Below, piece after piece: positions 55,183 through 64,000 of a DNA stretch of 64,000 nt. This stretch comes from Colwellia sp. (GTDB lineage Bacteria; Pseudomonadota; Gammaproteobacteria; Enterobacterales; Alteromonadaceae). The stretch is taken from the NCBI GenBank assembly GCA_026196955.1, contig JAPHTO010000107.1:1-64000 (forward strand), given 5' to 3'. Within the stretch, counting starts at the first letter, position 1; every line of letters starts with the position of its first letter. The notes below the pieces were generated by a model. The model saw nothing but the letters and a program-made list of their open reading frames with translations, had not been told where the DNA came from and searched no databases. The position numbers and the translations under genes are program-made.

Positions 55183-56307
55183 TTATCTTTCTGCGATAGG
55201 GGTAACAACTCTTGGCTCTGAGCCTGTGTAATCCGCTGATGGACGAATAATACGGTTATTCGCACGTTGCTCCATGACATGCGCAGCCCATCCGGTTAGA
55301 CGCGAACAAACAAATATTGGCGTAAATAATTTGGTTGGAATACCCATGTAGTTATACGTCGATGCATGGAAAAAATCGGCATTACAGAATAATTTTTTGG
55401 TATCCCACATAAACTCTTCACACGCGACAGAAATATCATAAAGTGATGTATCACCATTTTCAGCCGCTAATTTTTCTGACCAAGCTTTGATAATGACATT
55501 ACGAGGATCAGACGTGCGGTAGATTGCATGACCAAAGCCCATGATTTTTTCTTTACGCTCAAGCATGCCTGCCATTTGTACTTTCGCATCTTCTGGCGAG
55601 TTGAATTTTTCAATCATATCCATCGCGGCTTCATTAGCACCACCGTGAAGTGGACCACGTAAAGTACCTATTGCGCCAGTGATACATGAGAACATATCAG
55701 ATAGTGTTGAAGCACATACACGTGCAGTAAAGGTTGAGGCATTAAACTCATGCTCAGCATATAAAATGAGTGACACATCCATAACGCGCTCGTGTTGGGC
55801 TGATGGACTTTCGCCATTTAATAAACGCAAAAAGTGGCCACCTAAAGAGCTTTCATCACTCATACAATCAATTTCAACACCGTCATGGGAGTATCTGTAC
55901 CAATAGCACATAATGGCAGGGAAAGCGGCTAACAAACGATTAGCAGCTTTATTCTGTTGGGAGAAATCTTCTTCTGGCTCAACATTACCTAAGAAAGAAC
56001 AACCGGTACGCATTACATCCATAGGGTGCGCTTCTTTAGGAACAAGCTTAAGCACTTCTTTTAACGCTTGTGGGATATCACGCATTGCTAAAAGCTCTGC
56101 TTTATACTCAGCAAGCTGACCTGTAGTGGGTAATTCCCCATTAAATAATAGGTAGGCAACTTCTTCAAACGTGGCATTTTCAGCAAGATCTGCAACATCG
56201 TAACCACAGTAAGTTAAACCACTACCTGATTTTCCTACTGTACATAAAGCAGTTTCACCTGCGCTTTGACCACGTAAACCTGCACCACTTAGTTTTTTAT
56301 CTGACAT
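55183..56307 (-). CDS. prpC: 2-methylcitrate synthase
   Basis: 374 residues, the short citrate-synthase-type form. Condenses propionyl-CoA with oxaloacetate. Signature: GYDVADLAENATFEEVAYLL near the N-terminus, catalytic His in GALHGGANEAA-type segment (LRGPLHGGANEAAMDM), second His in MGFGHAIYRTSDPRN and Asp in the CNADFFHASTYNYMG segment. Fits the PrpC group by length and operon place. Lies 90 bp before acnD and 145 bp after prpB. Confidence 0.96.
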   Translation of the reverse strand: MSDKKLSGAGLRGQSAGETALCTVGKSGSGLTYCGYDVADLAENATFEEVAYLLFNGELPTTGQLAEYKAELLAMRDIPQALKEVLKLVPKEAHPMDVMRTGCSFLGNVEPEEDFSQQNKAANRLLAAFPAIMCYWYRYSHDGVEIDCMSDESSLGGHFLRLLNGESPSAQHERVMDVSLILYAEHEFNASTFTARVCASTLSDMFSCITGAIGTLRGPLHGGANEAAMDMIEKFNSPEDAKVQMAGMLERKEKIMGFGHAIYRTSDPRNVIIKAWSEKLAAENGDTSLYDISVACEEFMWDTKKLFCNADFFHASTYNYMGIPTKLFTPIFVCSRLTGWAAHVMEQRANNRIIRPSADYTGSEPRVVTPIAER

Positions 56308-56452
56308 AATTCTTTCCTCATTCTTTAAATATTTATCTTTTATAATTTATTCAAATCGCTATGAGTTCACTCTAATTGAAGGAAAAAGCGCAAAGTTATT
56401 AATTAACAATGAGCTCCCTTGACGACAAATTAGAGCAAACAGAAAAACTGCT

Positions 56453-57343
56453 TTACTTGTTTTTTCCTTCTGAGAATAAAGCATCGAGCTTTTGCTCATA
56501 ATCGTGATATCCAAGGTAATCATATAAATCCATGCGTGTTTGCATATTGTCGATCTCAGCTTTTTGATCACCATCAGCTAATAATGTTCGATACACTGAC
56601 TCTGCCGCTTTATTCATCGCTCTAAAAGCTGATAGAGGGTAAAGCACCATGGCACAGCCCCACTCTCCTAATTGTTCTTTATTCCACAGCTCTGTTTGAC
56701 CAAACTCTGTAATGTTTGCCAATACAGGCACATCTAATGCTTGAGTAAACGCACGGTAATGTTCTTCTGTTTGCACGGCTTCTGCAAAAATACCATCAGC
56801 ACCTGCGGCTACATAGGCTTTAGCACGCTCTAGTGCTGCGTCTAATCCTTCTTGAGCAAAAGCATCGGTACGCGCCATAATGAAAAAGTCTGGGTCAGTA
56901 CGAGCATCAACGGCTGCGCGAATACGATCAACCATTTCTTCAGTAGAAACTATTTCTTTGTTTGGACGGTGACCACAACGCTTTTGTGCCACTTGATCTT
57001 CAATATGTACTGCCGCGGCACCCGCTTTTTCCATATCACGAATAGTTTTGGCAATGTTAAACGCACCACCCCAACCTGTATCAATATCAACAAGCAAAGG
57101 TAACGAAGACGCAGCTGTAATTCGCGCCACATCTGCGACAACATCATTTAAAGAGGTCATACCTAAATCGGGTAAACCGTAAGAAGCATTAGCAACCCCG
57201 CCACCAGACAAATAAATAGCTTGATGCCCTAATTGCTCAGCCATCATGGCACAATAGGCATTGACGGTACCAACAACTTGAAGTGGTTTATTGTTATTTA
57301 ATGCTTGGCGAAATTTTGCACCAGCTGACATTTGTGTAGACAT
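56453..57343 (-). CDS. prpB: 2-methylisocitrate lyase
   Basis: 296 residues, PEP-mutase/isocitrate-lyase superfamily. Cleaves 2-methylisocitrate to pyruvate and succinate, the last step of the cycle. The catalytic Cys is C123 in [11 protein letters not shown]; metal ligands are in [11 protein letters not shown] (D86, D88) and the preceding [13 protein letters not shown] and following HIEDQ match E. coli PrpB. First structural gene after the regulator, 10 bp downstream of it. Confidence 0.97.
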   Translation of the reverse strand: MSTQMSAGAKFRQALNNNKPLQVVGTVNAYCAMMAEQLGHQAIYLSGGGVANASYGLPDLGMTSLNDVVADVARITAASSLPLLVDIDTGWGGAFNIAKTIRDMEKAGAAAVHIEDQVAQKRCGHRPNKEIVSTEEMVDRIRAAVDARTDPDFFIMARTDAFAQEGLDAALERAKAYVAAGADGIFAEAVQTEEHYRAFTQALDVPVLANITEFGQTELWNKEQLGEWGCAMVLYPLSAFRAMNKAAESVYRTLLADGDQKAEIDNMQTRMDLYDYLGYHDYEQKLDALFSEGKNK

Positions 57344-57353
57344 AGTAATTCCT

Positions 57354-58058
57354 CTATTTTTGCTCGTTAATTTCCGATAACGCTTGTTGCGCGATTTTGT
57401 TTTCTATATTTTTTCTTGAAGCGGCAATGTGACGACGCATTAGCATTTCAGCCAATTCGCCATCACGATCAAAGATGGCTTGGATAATTTGAGAGTGCTC
57501 GTTAAAGGCACGGCTTGCTCTAGGGCTATTCATACCAAATTGGAAGCGGTACATGCGAACTAGATGGTAGAGTTGACCACAAATTAAATCGATTAATTGC
57601 TTGTTATGGCTACCTAAAATAATCTTGTAGTGAAAATCAAGATCACCTTCTTCTTGGTAGTAAGCAACACCATCTTTAAGCTCTTGTGTTTGAGCATGCT
57701 TTTGAAGCATGGCCTGCATGTCGACAATCTCTTTATCTGACATATTCAGTGCTGCTTGGCGACATGCCATACCTTCAAGCGCCTCTCTTGTAATATAAAG
57801 TTCAAGTAAACCTTCTATAGTGCAATCAACGACTCTTGACCCCACATTAGCTTTACGTTCAATTAAGTGGCATTTTTCTAAACGGTTTAACGCTTCTCGC
57901 AAGGTAGAGCGACTAATTTGATAACGTTTGGCTAGTTCGGGTTCGCTGATTTTACTGCCAGAAGGTATTTCTCCTTCAACAATAGCGTGCTGCATATGCT
58001 CAAAGACTTTATCAGCTGTTGTTACCGCTGTTTGCTTTGTTGGGTTTGCTAGATACAT
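57354..58058 (-). CDS. GntR-family (FCD) regulator of the prp operon
   Basis: 234 residues: winged helix-turn-helix about 14-78 ([20 protein letters not shown]) and FCD ligand domain about 88-220 with the metal/ligand His pattern ([28 protein letters not shown]). First gene of the prp operon, 10 bp before prpB. Its upstream region holds two copies of the ATTGTCGACA box typical of GntR/FCD operators. In Alteromonadales this propionate regulator has been called PrpQ (from memory), distinct from sigma-54 PrpR. Confidence 0.92.
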   Translation of the reverse strand: MYLANPTKQTAVTTADKVFEHMQHAIVEGEIPSGSKISEPELAKRYQISRSTLREALNRLEKCHLIERKANVGSRVVDCTIEGLLELYITREALEGMACRQAALNMSDKEIVDMQAMLQKHAQTQELKDGVAYYQEEGDLDFHYKIILGSHNKQLIDLICGQLYHLVRMYRFQFGMNSPRASRAFNEHSQIIQAIFDRDGELAEMLMRRHIAASRKNIENKIAQQALSEINEQK

Positions 58059-58103
58059 ATAGGTAAAGCCTTACTCTAGAATTACATCAAGAACAACAAT
58101 AAA

Positions 58104-58115
58104 ATTGTCGACACA
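58104..58115. promoter_or_regulatory. prp operator 1 (ATTGTCGACACA)
   Basis: Ten of twelve bases match the perfect palindrome ATTGTCGACAAT found at 58176-58187. It lies between the -10 box and the GntR start, where repressor binding would block transcription. Confidence 0.7.
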
Positions 58116-58132
58116 TTGAATTTTATAGAAGA

Positions 58133-58160
58133 ATAATAGCGGAAAAATTTTATAATGCAA
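58133..58160 (-). promoter_or_regulatory. Predicted sigma-70 promoter of the prp operon
   Basis: On the minus strand TTGCAT (58160-58155), 16-bp spacer, TATTAT (58138-58133). It is flanked on both sides by the two operators. Confidence 0.6.
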
Positions 58161-58175
58161 GTAGACTTAAGTATT

Positions 58176-58187
58176 ATTGTCGACAAT
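58176..58187. promoter_or_regulatory. prp operator 2 (perfect palindrome ATTGTCGACAAT)
   Basis: Perfect 12-bp palindrome just upstream of the -35 box. Its centre is 72 bp from that of operator 1, close to seven DNA turns, so a repressor loop or cooperative binding is possible. Confidence 0.75.
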
Positions 58188-58223
58188 TTACCGTTAAAGG
58201 TGAGTTTTAAAGACACAAAAAAA

Positions 58224-58251
58224 CCCACGCAATAAATAATTATTGCGTGGG
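58224..58251 (-). terminator. Intrinsic terminator of the tRNA operon
   Basis: CCCACGCAATAA, loop ATAA, TTATTGCGTGGG: perfect 12-bp stem; on the minus strand it is followed by TTTTTTTG. Lies about 50 bp after the last tRNA-Glu. Confidence 0.92.
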
Positions 58252-58300
58252 CTTTCTATATTTCACTTTTCGTACACTAACTTTTAAAGGTAAAAGAAAG

Positions 58301-58376
58301 TGGCATCCCTAAGGGGATTCGAACCCCTGTTACCGCCGTGAAAGGGCGGTGTCCTAGGCCTCTAGACGATAGGGAC
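58301..58376 (-). tRNA. tRNA-Glu (anticodon TTC), copy 1 (last transcribed)
   Basis: 76 nt including encoded CCA. Starts GTCCCTATCGTCTAGAGGCC, anticodon loop CCTTTCACG, TTCGAATC T-loop, nearly identical to E. coli tRNA-Glu. Confidence 0.98.
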
Positions 58377-58573
58377 ACTGAATTAACTTTAGTTAAAACA
58401 AACTATCTACCAGATCACTCTGGTGATTTAATTTCACTGAAGTCTTATCATAGTAGACTTCCCGAAAAACTAAAACTCTAAACTCTTATTTTTCACTTAT
58501 TACTTTAATAAGTTTCAGTATAAGAAAACTGATTCACTTTGCTTGGCACCTTACTAATTAAACAAAAGTAAAG

Positions 58574-58649
58574 TGGCATCCCTAAGGGGATTCGAACCCC
58601 TGTTACCGCCGTGAAAGGGCGGTGTCCTAGGCCTCTAGACGATAGGGAC
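58574..58649 (-). tRNA. tRNA-Glu (anticodon TTC), copy 2
   Basis: Same 76-nt sequence as copy 1, CCA encoded. Its upstream spacer differs from the other two: a long imperfect hairpin (58649-58686) abuts the mature 5' end. Confidence 0.98.
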
Positions 58650-58686
58650 ACTAAAACGCTTGTCGAATAAATTCGACGTTTTAGTG
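58649..58686 (-). other. Spacer hairpin 5' of tRNA-Glu copy 2
   Basis: CACTAAAAC / GTTTTAGTG (58649-58657 with 58678-58686) and inner GTCGAA / TTCGAC (58662-58667 with 58672-58677), with a short bulge. The outer arm includes the first base of the tRNA, so the structure may guide processing of the precursor. Confidence 0.45.
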
Positions 58687-58828
58687 TTAGGTGAGTGCTA
58701 AGCCTGTGAGGCCAAACGACATCATCCAACACTGAATTGGCAATACCAATTCATTTTCGCTTATTTATTTATAAGTATAAGCAAACTTATTATTTCCTAA
58801 TTAGAGTAAACTCTTATTAGAAGAATAG

Positions 58829-58904
58829 TGGCATCCCTAAGGGGATTCGAACCCCTGTTACCGCCGTGAAAGGGCGGTGTCCTAGGCCTCTAGACGATAG
58901 GGAC
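58829..58904 (-). tRNA. tRNA-Glu (anticodon TTC), copy 3
   Basis: Same 76-nt sequence, CCA encoded. The spacer next to its 5' end (CTGAATTAACTTTAGTTA...) is almost the same as that of copy 1, evidence for tandem duplication. Confidence 0.98.
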
Positions 58905-58977
58905 ACTGAATTAACTTTAGTTAATACAAACTATCTATTTTTTACCGTTAAAAATTTAACAACAAAAAACCTAATCT

Positions 58978-59053
58978 TGGTGGAGCTATGCGGGATCGAA
59001 CCGCAGACCTCTTCGCTGCCAGCGAAGCGCTCTCCCAGCTGAGCTATAGCCCC
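58978..59053 (-). tRNA. tRNA-Ala (anticodon GGC)
   Basis: 76 nt with CCA encoded. GGGGCTATAGCTCAGCTGGG start, anticodon loop CTGGCAG, T-loop TTCGATC. First gene of the Ala-Glu-Glu-Glu transcript. Confidence 0.98.
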
Positions 59054-59503
59054 GCTTGTTTAAATATTTCCTTTATAAAGAAACAATTCAAACGGTTATA
59101 TTTAACAACTGGCCTAATAGCTATTAAATATATTTATACTTCTTTAAAAAAGAGATATAAATGTTATCAACTTGGGTTCTTTCGAGGAAATGAACACTTG
59201 CTGAAAACGAGGCGCATTCTAAGCAGCAGCCTGATAACTGTCAACACTTATTTTAAAAAAAAACGTAAAAAACTACAAAAGCCTCGTTGACTGATTACTT
59301 ATGCAACAAGTTGTTTGTTTTTTACCTAACCAGTTGTTTGGCATGTACAAATTATGCTCTACAGAGATAGTTCAACAGCCACTATTCAAGTAAAGTTAAT
59401 ACAAAATAAACAACTAAGCACCTGCATACTTCCTTTTTATTACGTTTACAGGTATTGTTTGTCCACACAAAAGTAAAGACCTAGTTAGAATTTAAACAAT
59501 ACA
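59054..59503. other. Intergenic region between tRNA-Ala and the yvcK-like gene
   Basis: 450 bp. It holds the tRNA leader and promoter (59211-59244) on the minus strand and presumably the promoter of the yvcK-like gene on the plus strand, which I cannot define. No coding frame is convincing. Confidence 0.6.
59211..59244 (-). promoter_or_regulatory. Strong sigma-70 promoter of the tRNA operon with GC-rich discriminator
   Basis: Minus strand: TTGACA (59244-59239), 17-bp spacer, TAGAAT (59221-59216), then GCGCC (59215-59211). A consensus -35, ideal spacing and a GC-rich discriminator are the mark of stable-RNA promoters under stringent (ppGpp) control. About 155 nt upstream of tRNA-Ala. Confidence 0.85.
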
Positions 59504-60409
59504 ATGCAGTTAAACGAATTAAACATTGTTGCTATTGGCGGTGGTCATGGTTTAGGGAGAGTGTTATCTACCCTCTCCTTTATGGAAGATAAACTAACTG
59601 GGATAGTTACTACCACAGACAATGGCGGCTCAACAGGTAAACTACGAAAGCGTAGTAGCTCTATTGCTTGGGGTGATCTTCGAAATTGCTTAACCGAATT
59701 AGTTGATAGTGATTCTGTTGGCAGCCAACTTTTTAACTTTCGTTTTGATGGCAGTGATGAATTAGGTGGCCATAATTTAGGAAACTTGATCCTTTACGGC
59801 CTAGGCCAAGTGCAATCAAGGCCCTTAGATTCAATTAAACTTGTAAGGCGTATGCTAAGAGTACGCACACAAGTTTTACCTATGTCAGAGACTCCAACTG
59901 ATTTAATGGCTTTTTATCCTGAAGGACGCTGCCGTGTTGGCGAGCTTTCTGTTGATGAAATGCCTATAATGCCAAAAAACCTAATGCTAGCTCCCTTAGT
60001 AAAGTCGTTAGCACCTTGCATTAATGCCATTAATAACGCAGATTTAATCATACTCGGCCCTGGAAGCTTTCTAACTAGTGTTATCCCGCCACTATTAGTG
60101 AGGGATATTAGTAATGCTATTGTGAACAGAAAAGGACACTGTGTCTTTATTGATAATATTGTCGCTGAGCAAAGCCCTGCGGCCAAACTATCAATTGACG
60201 AAAAGTTAAGTTGGCTTGAAGAGAACATTGGCTGCCTGCCTATTGACAGTGTTATTTGTCCAGAGCCGTATGTTAATTCAGATAAGGTTGATATTATTTG
60301 CCGTGATTTGGCACATAATAAAGTCCCCCATCATCACGACAAACAAAAGCTTATTGCTGCATTAGAAGCCTGTATTTCACAAGCGAGTGAGAGCAAAAAG
60401 TTAGCATAA
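59504..60409 (+). CDS. yvcK: YvcK/CofD-like gluconeogenesis-factor family protein
   Basis: 301 residues. Phosphate/nucleotide-binding N-terminus VAIGGGHGLGRVLSTL, then TTTDNGGSTGKLRK and WGDLRNCLTELVD, and ILGPGSFLTSVIPPLLV in the middle, all as in YvcK (B. subtilis) and YbhK (E. coli). YvcK binds UDP-sugars and is needed for growth on gluconeogenic carbon and for cell shape in B. subtilis; the role here is inferred. No strong ribosome site is visible before the ATG, but the conserved N-terminus fixes the start. Converges on dcd with 11 bp between. Confidence 0.9.
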   Translation: MQLNELNIVAIGGGHGLGRVLSTLSFMEDKLTGIVTTTDNGGSTGKLRKRSSSIAWGDLRNCLTELVDSDSVGSQLFNFRFDGSDELGGHNLGNLILYGLGQVQSRPLDSIKLVRRMLRVRTQVLPMSETPTDLMAFYPEGRCRVGELSVDEMPIMPKNLMLAPLVKSLAPCINAINNADLIILGPGSFLTSVIPPLLVRDISNAIVNRKGHCVFIDNIVAEQSPAAKLSIDEKLSWLEENIGCLPIDSVICPEPYVNSDKVDIICRDLAHNKVPHHHDKQKLIAALEACISQASESKKLA

Positions 60410-60420
60410 CCCTCTTTGTT

Positions 60421-61020
60421 CTATTGCTTTGATGAAGCTTCATCTTGGCTGATCCGGCTTGCAACCGCTCCTCTTTGTCCCTTATATTTTGCGTCATCAC
60501 GTTTATTATAAGGGCGCGCAGCACTCGATGACATGGTTTCAAAGTTTAGGGCGGCAATTTTCATTTTAGGGCGTAATGCTAAGGGTAATTTACCACTGTT
60601 ATAAAACTCTAGAACAATTTGTCCAGACCAACCAGGATCAATCCTGTGTGCTGTCACATGCACCATAAGGCCTAATCGCGCCAATGAAGAGCGGCCATCT
60701 AGCCAACCAACGATATTTGCTGGTAGCGTTACTGACTCATAAGTTACCGCCAGTGCTAATTCCCCTGGATGTAAAAAGAAAGCATCGCCATCTGCAATAA
60801 CAATTTCATCACTCATCACAGAATTCATCGCTTGTTGCATTTCTTCTTTCGGGCCACTTAAATCAATAAAAGGTGCCGTGTGATCTTGAAATACTCGAAA
60901 TTCATTTCCTAAACGGATATCAACACTAACCCCAGATATCATCGAGCTATCAGGCTTTGGCGAGATAATGATTAGTTCATCATCAAGGTATTGTTCAATA
61001 TCTTTATCACATAATCTCAT
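60421..61020 (-). CDS. dcd: dCTP deaminase
   Basis: Converts dCTP to dUTP and ammonia, the main source of dUMP for thymidylate in gammaproteobacteria. 199 residues (E. coli 193). Nearly colinear with E. coli Dcd: [66 protein letters not shown] and the catalytic Glu in [17 protein letters not shown]. It follows apbC by 28 bp on the same strand, so they may be co-transcribed. Confidence 0.97.
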   Translation of the reverse strand: MRLCDKDIEQYLDDELIIISPKPDSSMISGVSVDIRLGNEFRVFQDHTAPFIDLSGPKEEMQQAMNSVMSDEIVIADGDAFFLHPGELALAVTYESVTLPANIVGWLDGRSSLARLGLMVHVTAHRIDPGWSGQIVLEFYNSGKLPLALRPKMKIAALNFETMSSSAARPYNKRDDAKYKGQRGAVASRISQDEASSKQ

Positions 61021-61048
61021 GTTTTATATCTACTTATGGTTAAATTGA

Positions 61049-62176
61049 TTAATTAATTTTTTCAATGGCCGCTGTTACTGGGCTACGCGTGTCTAACTGT
61101 AAAAAAAGCTGCCCGGCAATATTACGGGCTATTCTACGGTACAAGCTTGCAATCTCGCCAGTGCTATTTTCAATGATGTCTGACTGACCAAAATCGGCAT
61201 CTTGGCGGATATTAATATTTAAGGGCAGTTGCCCTAATAATTCTGTGTGCTTTTCACTTGCCATATGGACACCACCGGATTCCCCAAAAATATGACTTTG
61301 ATGGCCGCAATTTTCACATTGGTGGTAGCTCATGTTCTCAATAATCCCTAACACTGGCACCTGCACTTTATCGAACATGGTAATCCCTTTGGCTGCATCA
61401 TCAAGCGCTATGTCTTGTGGCGTGGTCACAACAACAGCAGCAGCAGCAGGCACCTTTTGTGCTAAGGTTAATTGAATATCACCTGTTCCTGGCGGCATAT
61501 CAATTAATAGGTAATCAAGCTCAGGCCAAGCAGTTTCATTGAGTAACTGGTTAAATGCACCGCTAGCCATAGGTCCACGCCAAACGGTTGCATCATTTTC
61601 ATTCATTAAAAAACCTATCGACATTGCTTGTAAGCCAAAGGCCGTTAAGGGAGTCATTAACTTACCATCCGCTGAACTAGGCTTTTTTCCTTTGAGCCCA
61701 AGTAACGTTGGAATAGAAGGACCATAAATATCAGCATCTAACACGCCGACTTTAGCGCCCTCAGCCATCAAGGCATAAGCCAAATTTACCGTAGTCGTTG
61801 ACTTACCAACCCCGCCTTTTCCAGAAGCAATGGCAATAATATTTTTGATATGCCTATCACTGCCCTTTAAAGAGAAAGATCGCACGCTATCAATATTTAA
61901 CTGCACAGTAAATTCAATCTTTTCATCTAAGGTATGCACTAAGCTTTCTGCTATTTCATCCAATTCCCCCTGACAAGGAAATGGCATTTCAAGCGTAATG
62001 TTAATACCTTTATCCAGCTCAACGCTTTTAGCAAGACAAACGCTCAATACACCTTGTGGAAAATTACTTGAACGATATGCTGATAATGTCTCGAAGATCA
62101 GCTGCTCTTTTTCAGCATCTTTAAGCTTTACAAGGGGGGGATTAGATGATTTTTTAGAAAATAGTTTATCGAACAT
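61049..62176 (-). CDS. apbC: Iron-sulfur cluster carrier ATPase (Mrp/ApbC)
   Basis: 375 residues. N-terminal DUF59/MIP18-like domain (about 20-95), deviant Walker A IASGKGGVGKSTTT (about 115-128), DADIYGPS, and the cluster-binding CxxC in MSYHQCENCGHQSHIFG. P-loop ATPase that holds and delivers [4Fe-4S] clusters to apoproteins; AcnD in this window would be one possible client. Divergent from metG, the order found widely in gammaproteobacteria. Confidence 0.95.
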   Translation of the reverse strand: MFDKLFSKKSSNPPLVKLKDAEKEQLIFETLSAYRSSNFPQGVLSVCLAKSVELDKGINITLEMPFPCQGELDEIAESLVHTLDEKIEFTVQLNIDSVRSFSLKGSDRHIKNIIAIASGKGGVGKSTTTVNLAYALMAEGAKVGVLDADIYGPSIPTLLGLKGKKPSSADGKLMTPLTAFGLQAMSIGFLMNENDATVWRGPMASGAFNQLLNETAWPELDYLLIDMPPGTGDIQLTLAQKVPAAAAVVVTTPQDIALDDAAKGITMFDKVQVPVLGIIENMSYHQCENCGHQSHIFGESGGVHMASEKHTELLGQLPLNINIRQDADFGQSDIIENSTGEIASLYRRIARNIAGQLFLQLDTRSPVTAAIEKIN

Positions 62177-62380
62177 GCAAGTGGCCAGTGTAATAATTAT
62201 TTAAATAGTTATAGTCAAGTCATCAGAACAAGCGGGATTAAACGAACATTTAAAACGAGTTTTGCCTGATAAGCACAAAGAACCCATTTACCTTGCAACT
62301 AGCTGCATGAGATGGCTTGAGTATAAAAGCTAAATTCTGTACTATTGCAGCCATTATTACCATCAAAACATTTATTTTTT

Positions 62381-64000
62381 ATGTCAACTGCAATTTCTTC
62401 ATCTTCTTTACCCAAAAAACGCAAAATATTAGTAACTTGCGCTTTACCTTATGCTAATGGCTCTATTCATTTAGGCCATCTACTTGAGCATATTCAAACA
62501 GATATTTGGGTACGTTTTCAGCGTATGCGTGGTCATGAAACTTATTTTGTTTGTGCTGATGATGCTCATGGCACACCAATTATGCTTAAAGCACAAGAAC
62601 TAGGCATATCACCTGAAGAAATGATAAATACTGTTCGTGAAGAGCACATGGCTGATTTTGCTGATTTTCATATCAGTTTTGATAACTATCACTCAACTCA
62701 CAGTGACGAAAATAAAGAGTTTGCCTCTGAAATTTACAATCGTTTACATGCTAGTGGTCATATAAAAACACGCACTATTTCACAACTTTTCGATCCTGAA
62801 AAAGAAATGTTCTTGCCGGATCGTTTTGTCAAGGGTACGTGCCCCAAGTGTAAATCAGAGGATCAAAATGGTGATAGCTGTGATAATTGTGGCGCAACTT
62901 ACTCACCAACTGAAGTATTAAACCCTCGCTCTGTTGTCTCAGGCGCAACACCGGTATTAAAAGATTCAGAGCATTACTTCTTTGACTTACCTGCGTTTGA
63001 GCAGATGCTAAAAGACTGGACTCGCAGCGGTGCCCTTCAAGAAGAAATGGCAAACAAGCTTGCTGAATGGTTTGAGCAAGGCTTAAAACAATGGGATATT
63101 AGCCGTGATGCACCCTACTTTGGTTTTGAGATCCCCAATGCGCCAGGTAAATTCTTCTATGTATGGCTAGACGCGCCTATTGGTTATATGGGGAGTTTTA
63201 AAAACCTTTGTAATAAAAACCCCAACATAGACTTTGACAGCTTTTGGAATGAAAACTCAGAAGCCGAGTTATACCACTTTATTGGTAAAGATATTATTTA
63301 TTTCCACAGTTTGTTTTGGCCTGCCATGTTAGAGGGCGCAGGTTATCGCAAGCCTACCTCGGTTTATGCACACGGTTTTGTCACAGTTAATGGTGCCAAA
63401 ATGTCTAAATCTAAAGGGACTTTTATTAAAGGTCGCACCTATTTAGAGCATTTAAACCCTGAGTATTTACGTTATTACTATGCGGCTAAATTAACGCATC
63501 GTATTGATGATTTAGACTTAAACCTTGAAGATTTCGCGCAACGAGTGAACTCTGACTTAGTAGGTAAAGTGGTTAACATCGCTTCTCGCTGTGCAAGCTT
63601 TATCACTAAACGCTTTGATGGCATGTTATCAACAAACATTGATGATCAAGCACTTGCTGATGAAGTGATGAATGCGGGTGATAGTATTGCTGCACTTTAT
63701 GAGAGTCGTGATTTTGGCCGCGCCATGCGTGAAATTATGGCATTGGCTGATAAAGTGAATGAATATATTGCCGTAAAAGAGCCATGGCAATTAATCAAAG
63801 ACGAAAGTAAGCAGCAAGAAGTACAAGATATTTGCTCGCTTGGCATTAATATGTTCCGTACCTTGATGATTTATTTAAAACCTGTATTACCAGTACTTGC
63901 CGATAGCACAGCCGCATTTTTAAATGACGAACTCGAATGGCAAGGACATAAAAACTTATTAATCAATCACAAAATAAATAAGTTTAAAGCCTTATTACAA
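62381..64000 (+). CDS. metG: Methionyl-tRNA synthetase, N-terminal 540 codons (runs off the right edge)
   Basis: The frame stays open to the end of the window. The class I signatures are complete: HIGH-type [15 protein letters not shown] (about 22-36), zinc-knuckle CPKC and CDNCG around 148-164, and KMSKS in [11 protein letters not shown] (about 340-350); the anticodon-binding helical domain follows ([23 protein letters not shown]). E. coli MetG has 677 residues, so about four fifths is present. The start ATG at 62381 is followed by a Ser-rich run before the conserved [12 protein letters not shown]. Charges tRNA-Met for initiation and elongation. Confidence 0.97.
   Translation, partial: MSTAISSSSLPKKRKILVTCALPYANGSIHLGHLLEHIQTDIWVRFQRMRGHETYFVCADDAHGTPIMLKAQELGISPEEMINTVREEHMADFADFHISFDNYHSTHSDENKEFASEIYNRLHASGHIKTRTISQLFDPEKEMFLPDRFVKGTCPKCKSEDQNGDSCDNCGATYSPTEVLNPRSVVSGATPVLKDSEHYFFDLPAFEQMLKDWTRSGALQEEMANKLAEWFEQGLKQWDISRDAPYFGFEIPNAPGKFFYVWLDAPIGYMGSFKNLCNKNPNIDFDSFWNENSEAELYHFIGKDIIYFHSLFWPAMLEGAGYRKPTSVYAHGFVTVNGAKMSKSKGTFIKGRTYLEHLNPEYLRYYYAAKLTHRIDDLDLNLEDFAQRVNSDLVGKVVNIASRCASFITKRFDGMLSTNIDDQALADEVMNAGDSIAALYESRDFGRAMREIMALADKVNEYIAVKEPWQLIKDESKQQEVQDICSLGINMFRTLMIYLKPVLPVLADSTAAFLNDELEWQGHKNLLINHKINKFKALLQ

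Noticed and set aside
58505-58732. Open frames across the tRNA cluster (also 58988-59290)
   Set aside because: They cover tRNA genes and spacers; not coding.
58301-58904. Three 76-bp direct repeats with spacers, superficially CRISPR-like
   Set aside because: The repeats are complete tRNA-Glu genes, spacers are unequal and too long.

Overview
The window is chromosomal DNA from a marine gammaproteobacterium of the order Alteromonadales. Colwellia or a close relative is the best fit: base composition is AT-rich, the core genes resemble Shewanella/Vibrio-type orthologues, and there is a mix of PEP-CTERM, marine sortase, DUF1302/DUF1329 and acnD/prpF-type propionate genes. This assignment rests on recalled protein similarity, not on a search. 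No phage, insertion sequence, CRISPR array, rRNA or origin was found. Gene density is high and almost all of the window reads as stable backbone.

Layout. 1-2190: start of an AroG-type DAHP synthase, then add and deoD (purine salvage). 2204-3835: divergent argP/argO, a regulator and its amino-acid exporter. 3855-7703: a long TPR protein of the PEP-CTERM export type, diverging from a PEP-CTERM-tailed secreted protein. 7926-10233: a TonB-dependent receptor gene broken by a frameshift. 10307-15166: a nucleoside catabolism and salvage block, deoB diverging from udk, a CNT nucleoside transporter, deoC and tdk. 15148-17938: a class GN marine sortase and its VIT/vWA target. 18051-19678: two conserved proteins of unknown function. 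19750-22776: a four-gene unit tlpA-like, DUF4266 lipoprotein, DUF3570 barrel, apbE. 23072-28087: asnB, a second (intact) TonB receptor, pyrD. 28210-33078: giant NAD-glutamate dehydrogenase. 33721-40878: RND exporter, YCF48-like, DUF1329 and DUF1302 genes. 41263-51032: DUF2835, pepN, nhaC, prc, proQ, a small acidic protein, msrC, a SIMPL-domain protein and a DUF2057 protein. 51124-58058: complete 2-methylcitrate operon (GntR regulator, prpB, prpC, acnD, prpF). 58301-59053: tRNA-Glu x3 and tRNA-Ala, with a strong promoter and terminator. 59504-64000: yvcK-like gene, dcd, apbC and the 5' part of metG.

How the genes work together. Deoxynucleosides are imported and phosphorolysed (CNT, DeoD), isomerised (DeoB) and cleaved (DeoC) to glyceraldehyde-3-phosphate and acetaldehyde, while Udk and Tdk rescue pyrimidine nucleosides. 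The prp operon converts propionyl-CoA to succinate and pyruvate, and carries two copies of a GntR-type operator around its promoter.

The most interesting candidate system is the tlpA/DUF4266/DUF3570/apbE unit. The DUF3570 protein carries a D-x-x-T-G-A-S motif, the kind of site to which ApbE attaches FMN, and the neighbouring lipoprotein ends in a Gly/Cys tail. Together they look like an uncharacterised envelope redox module. Second is the DUF1302/DUF1329/YCF48/RND envelope cluster, whose upstream region holds two FadR-like sites, suggesting a link to fatty-acid or lipid transport.
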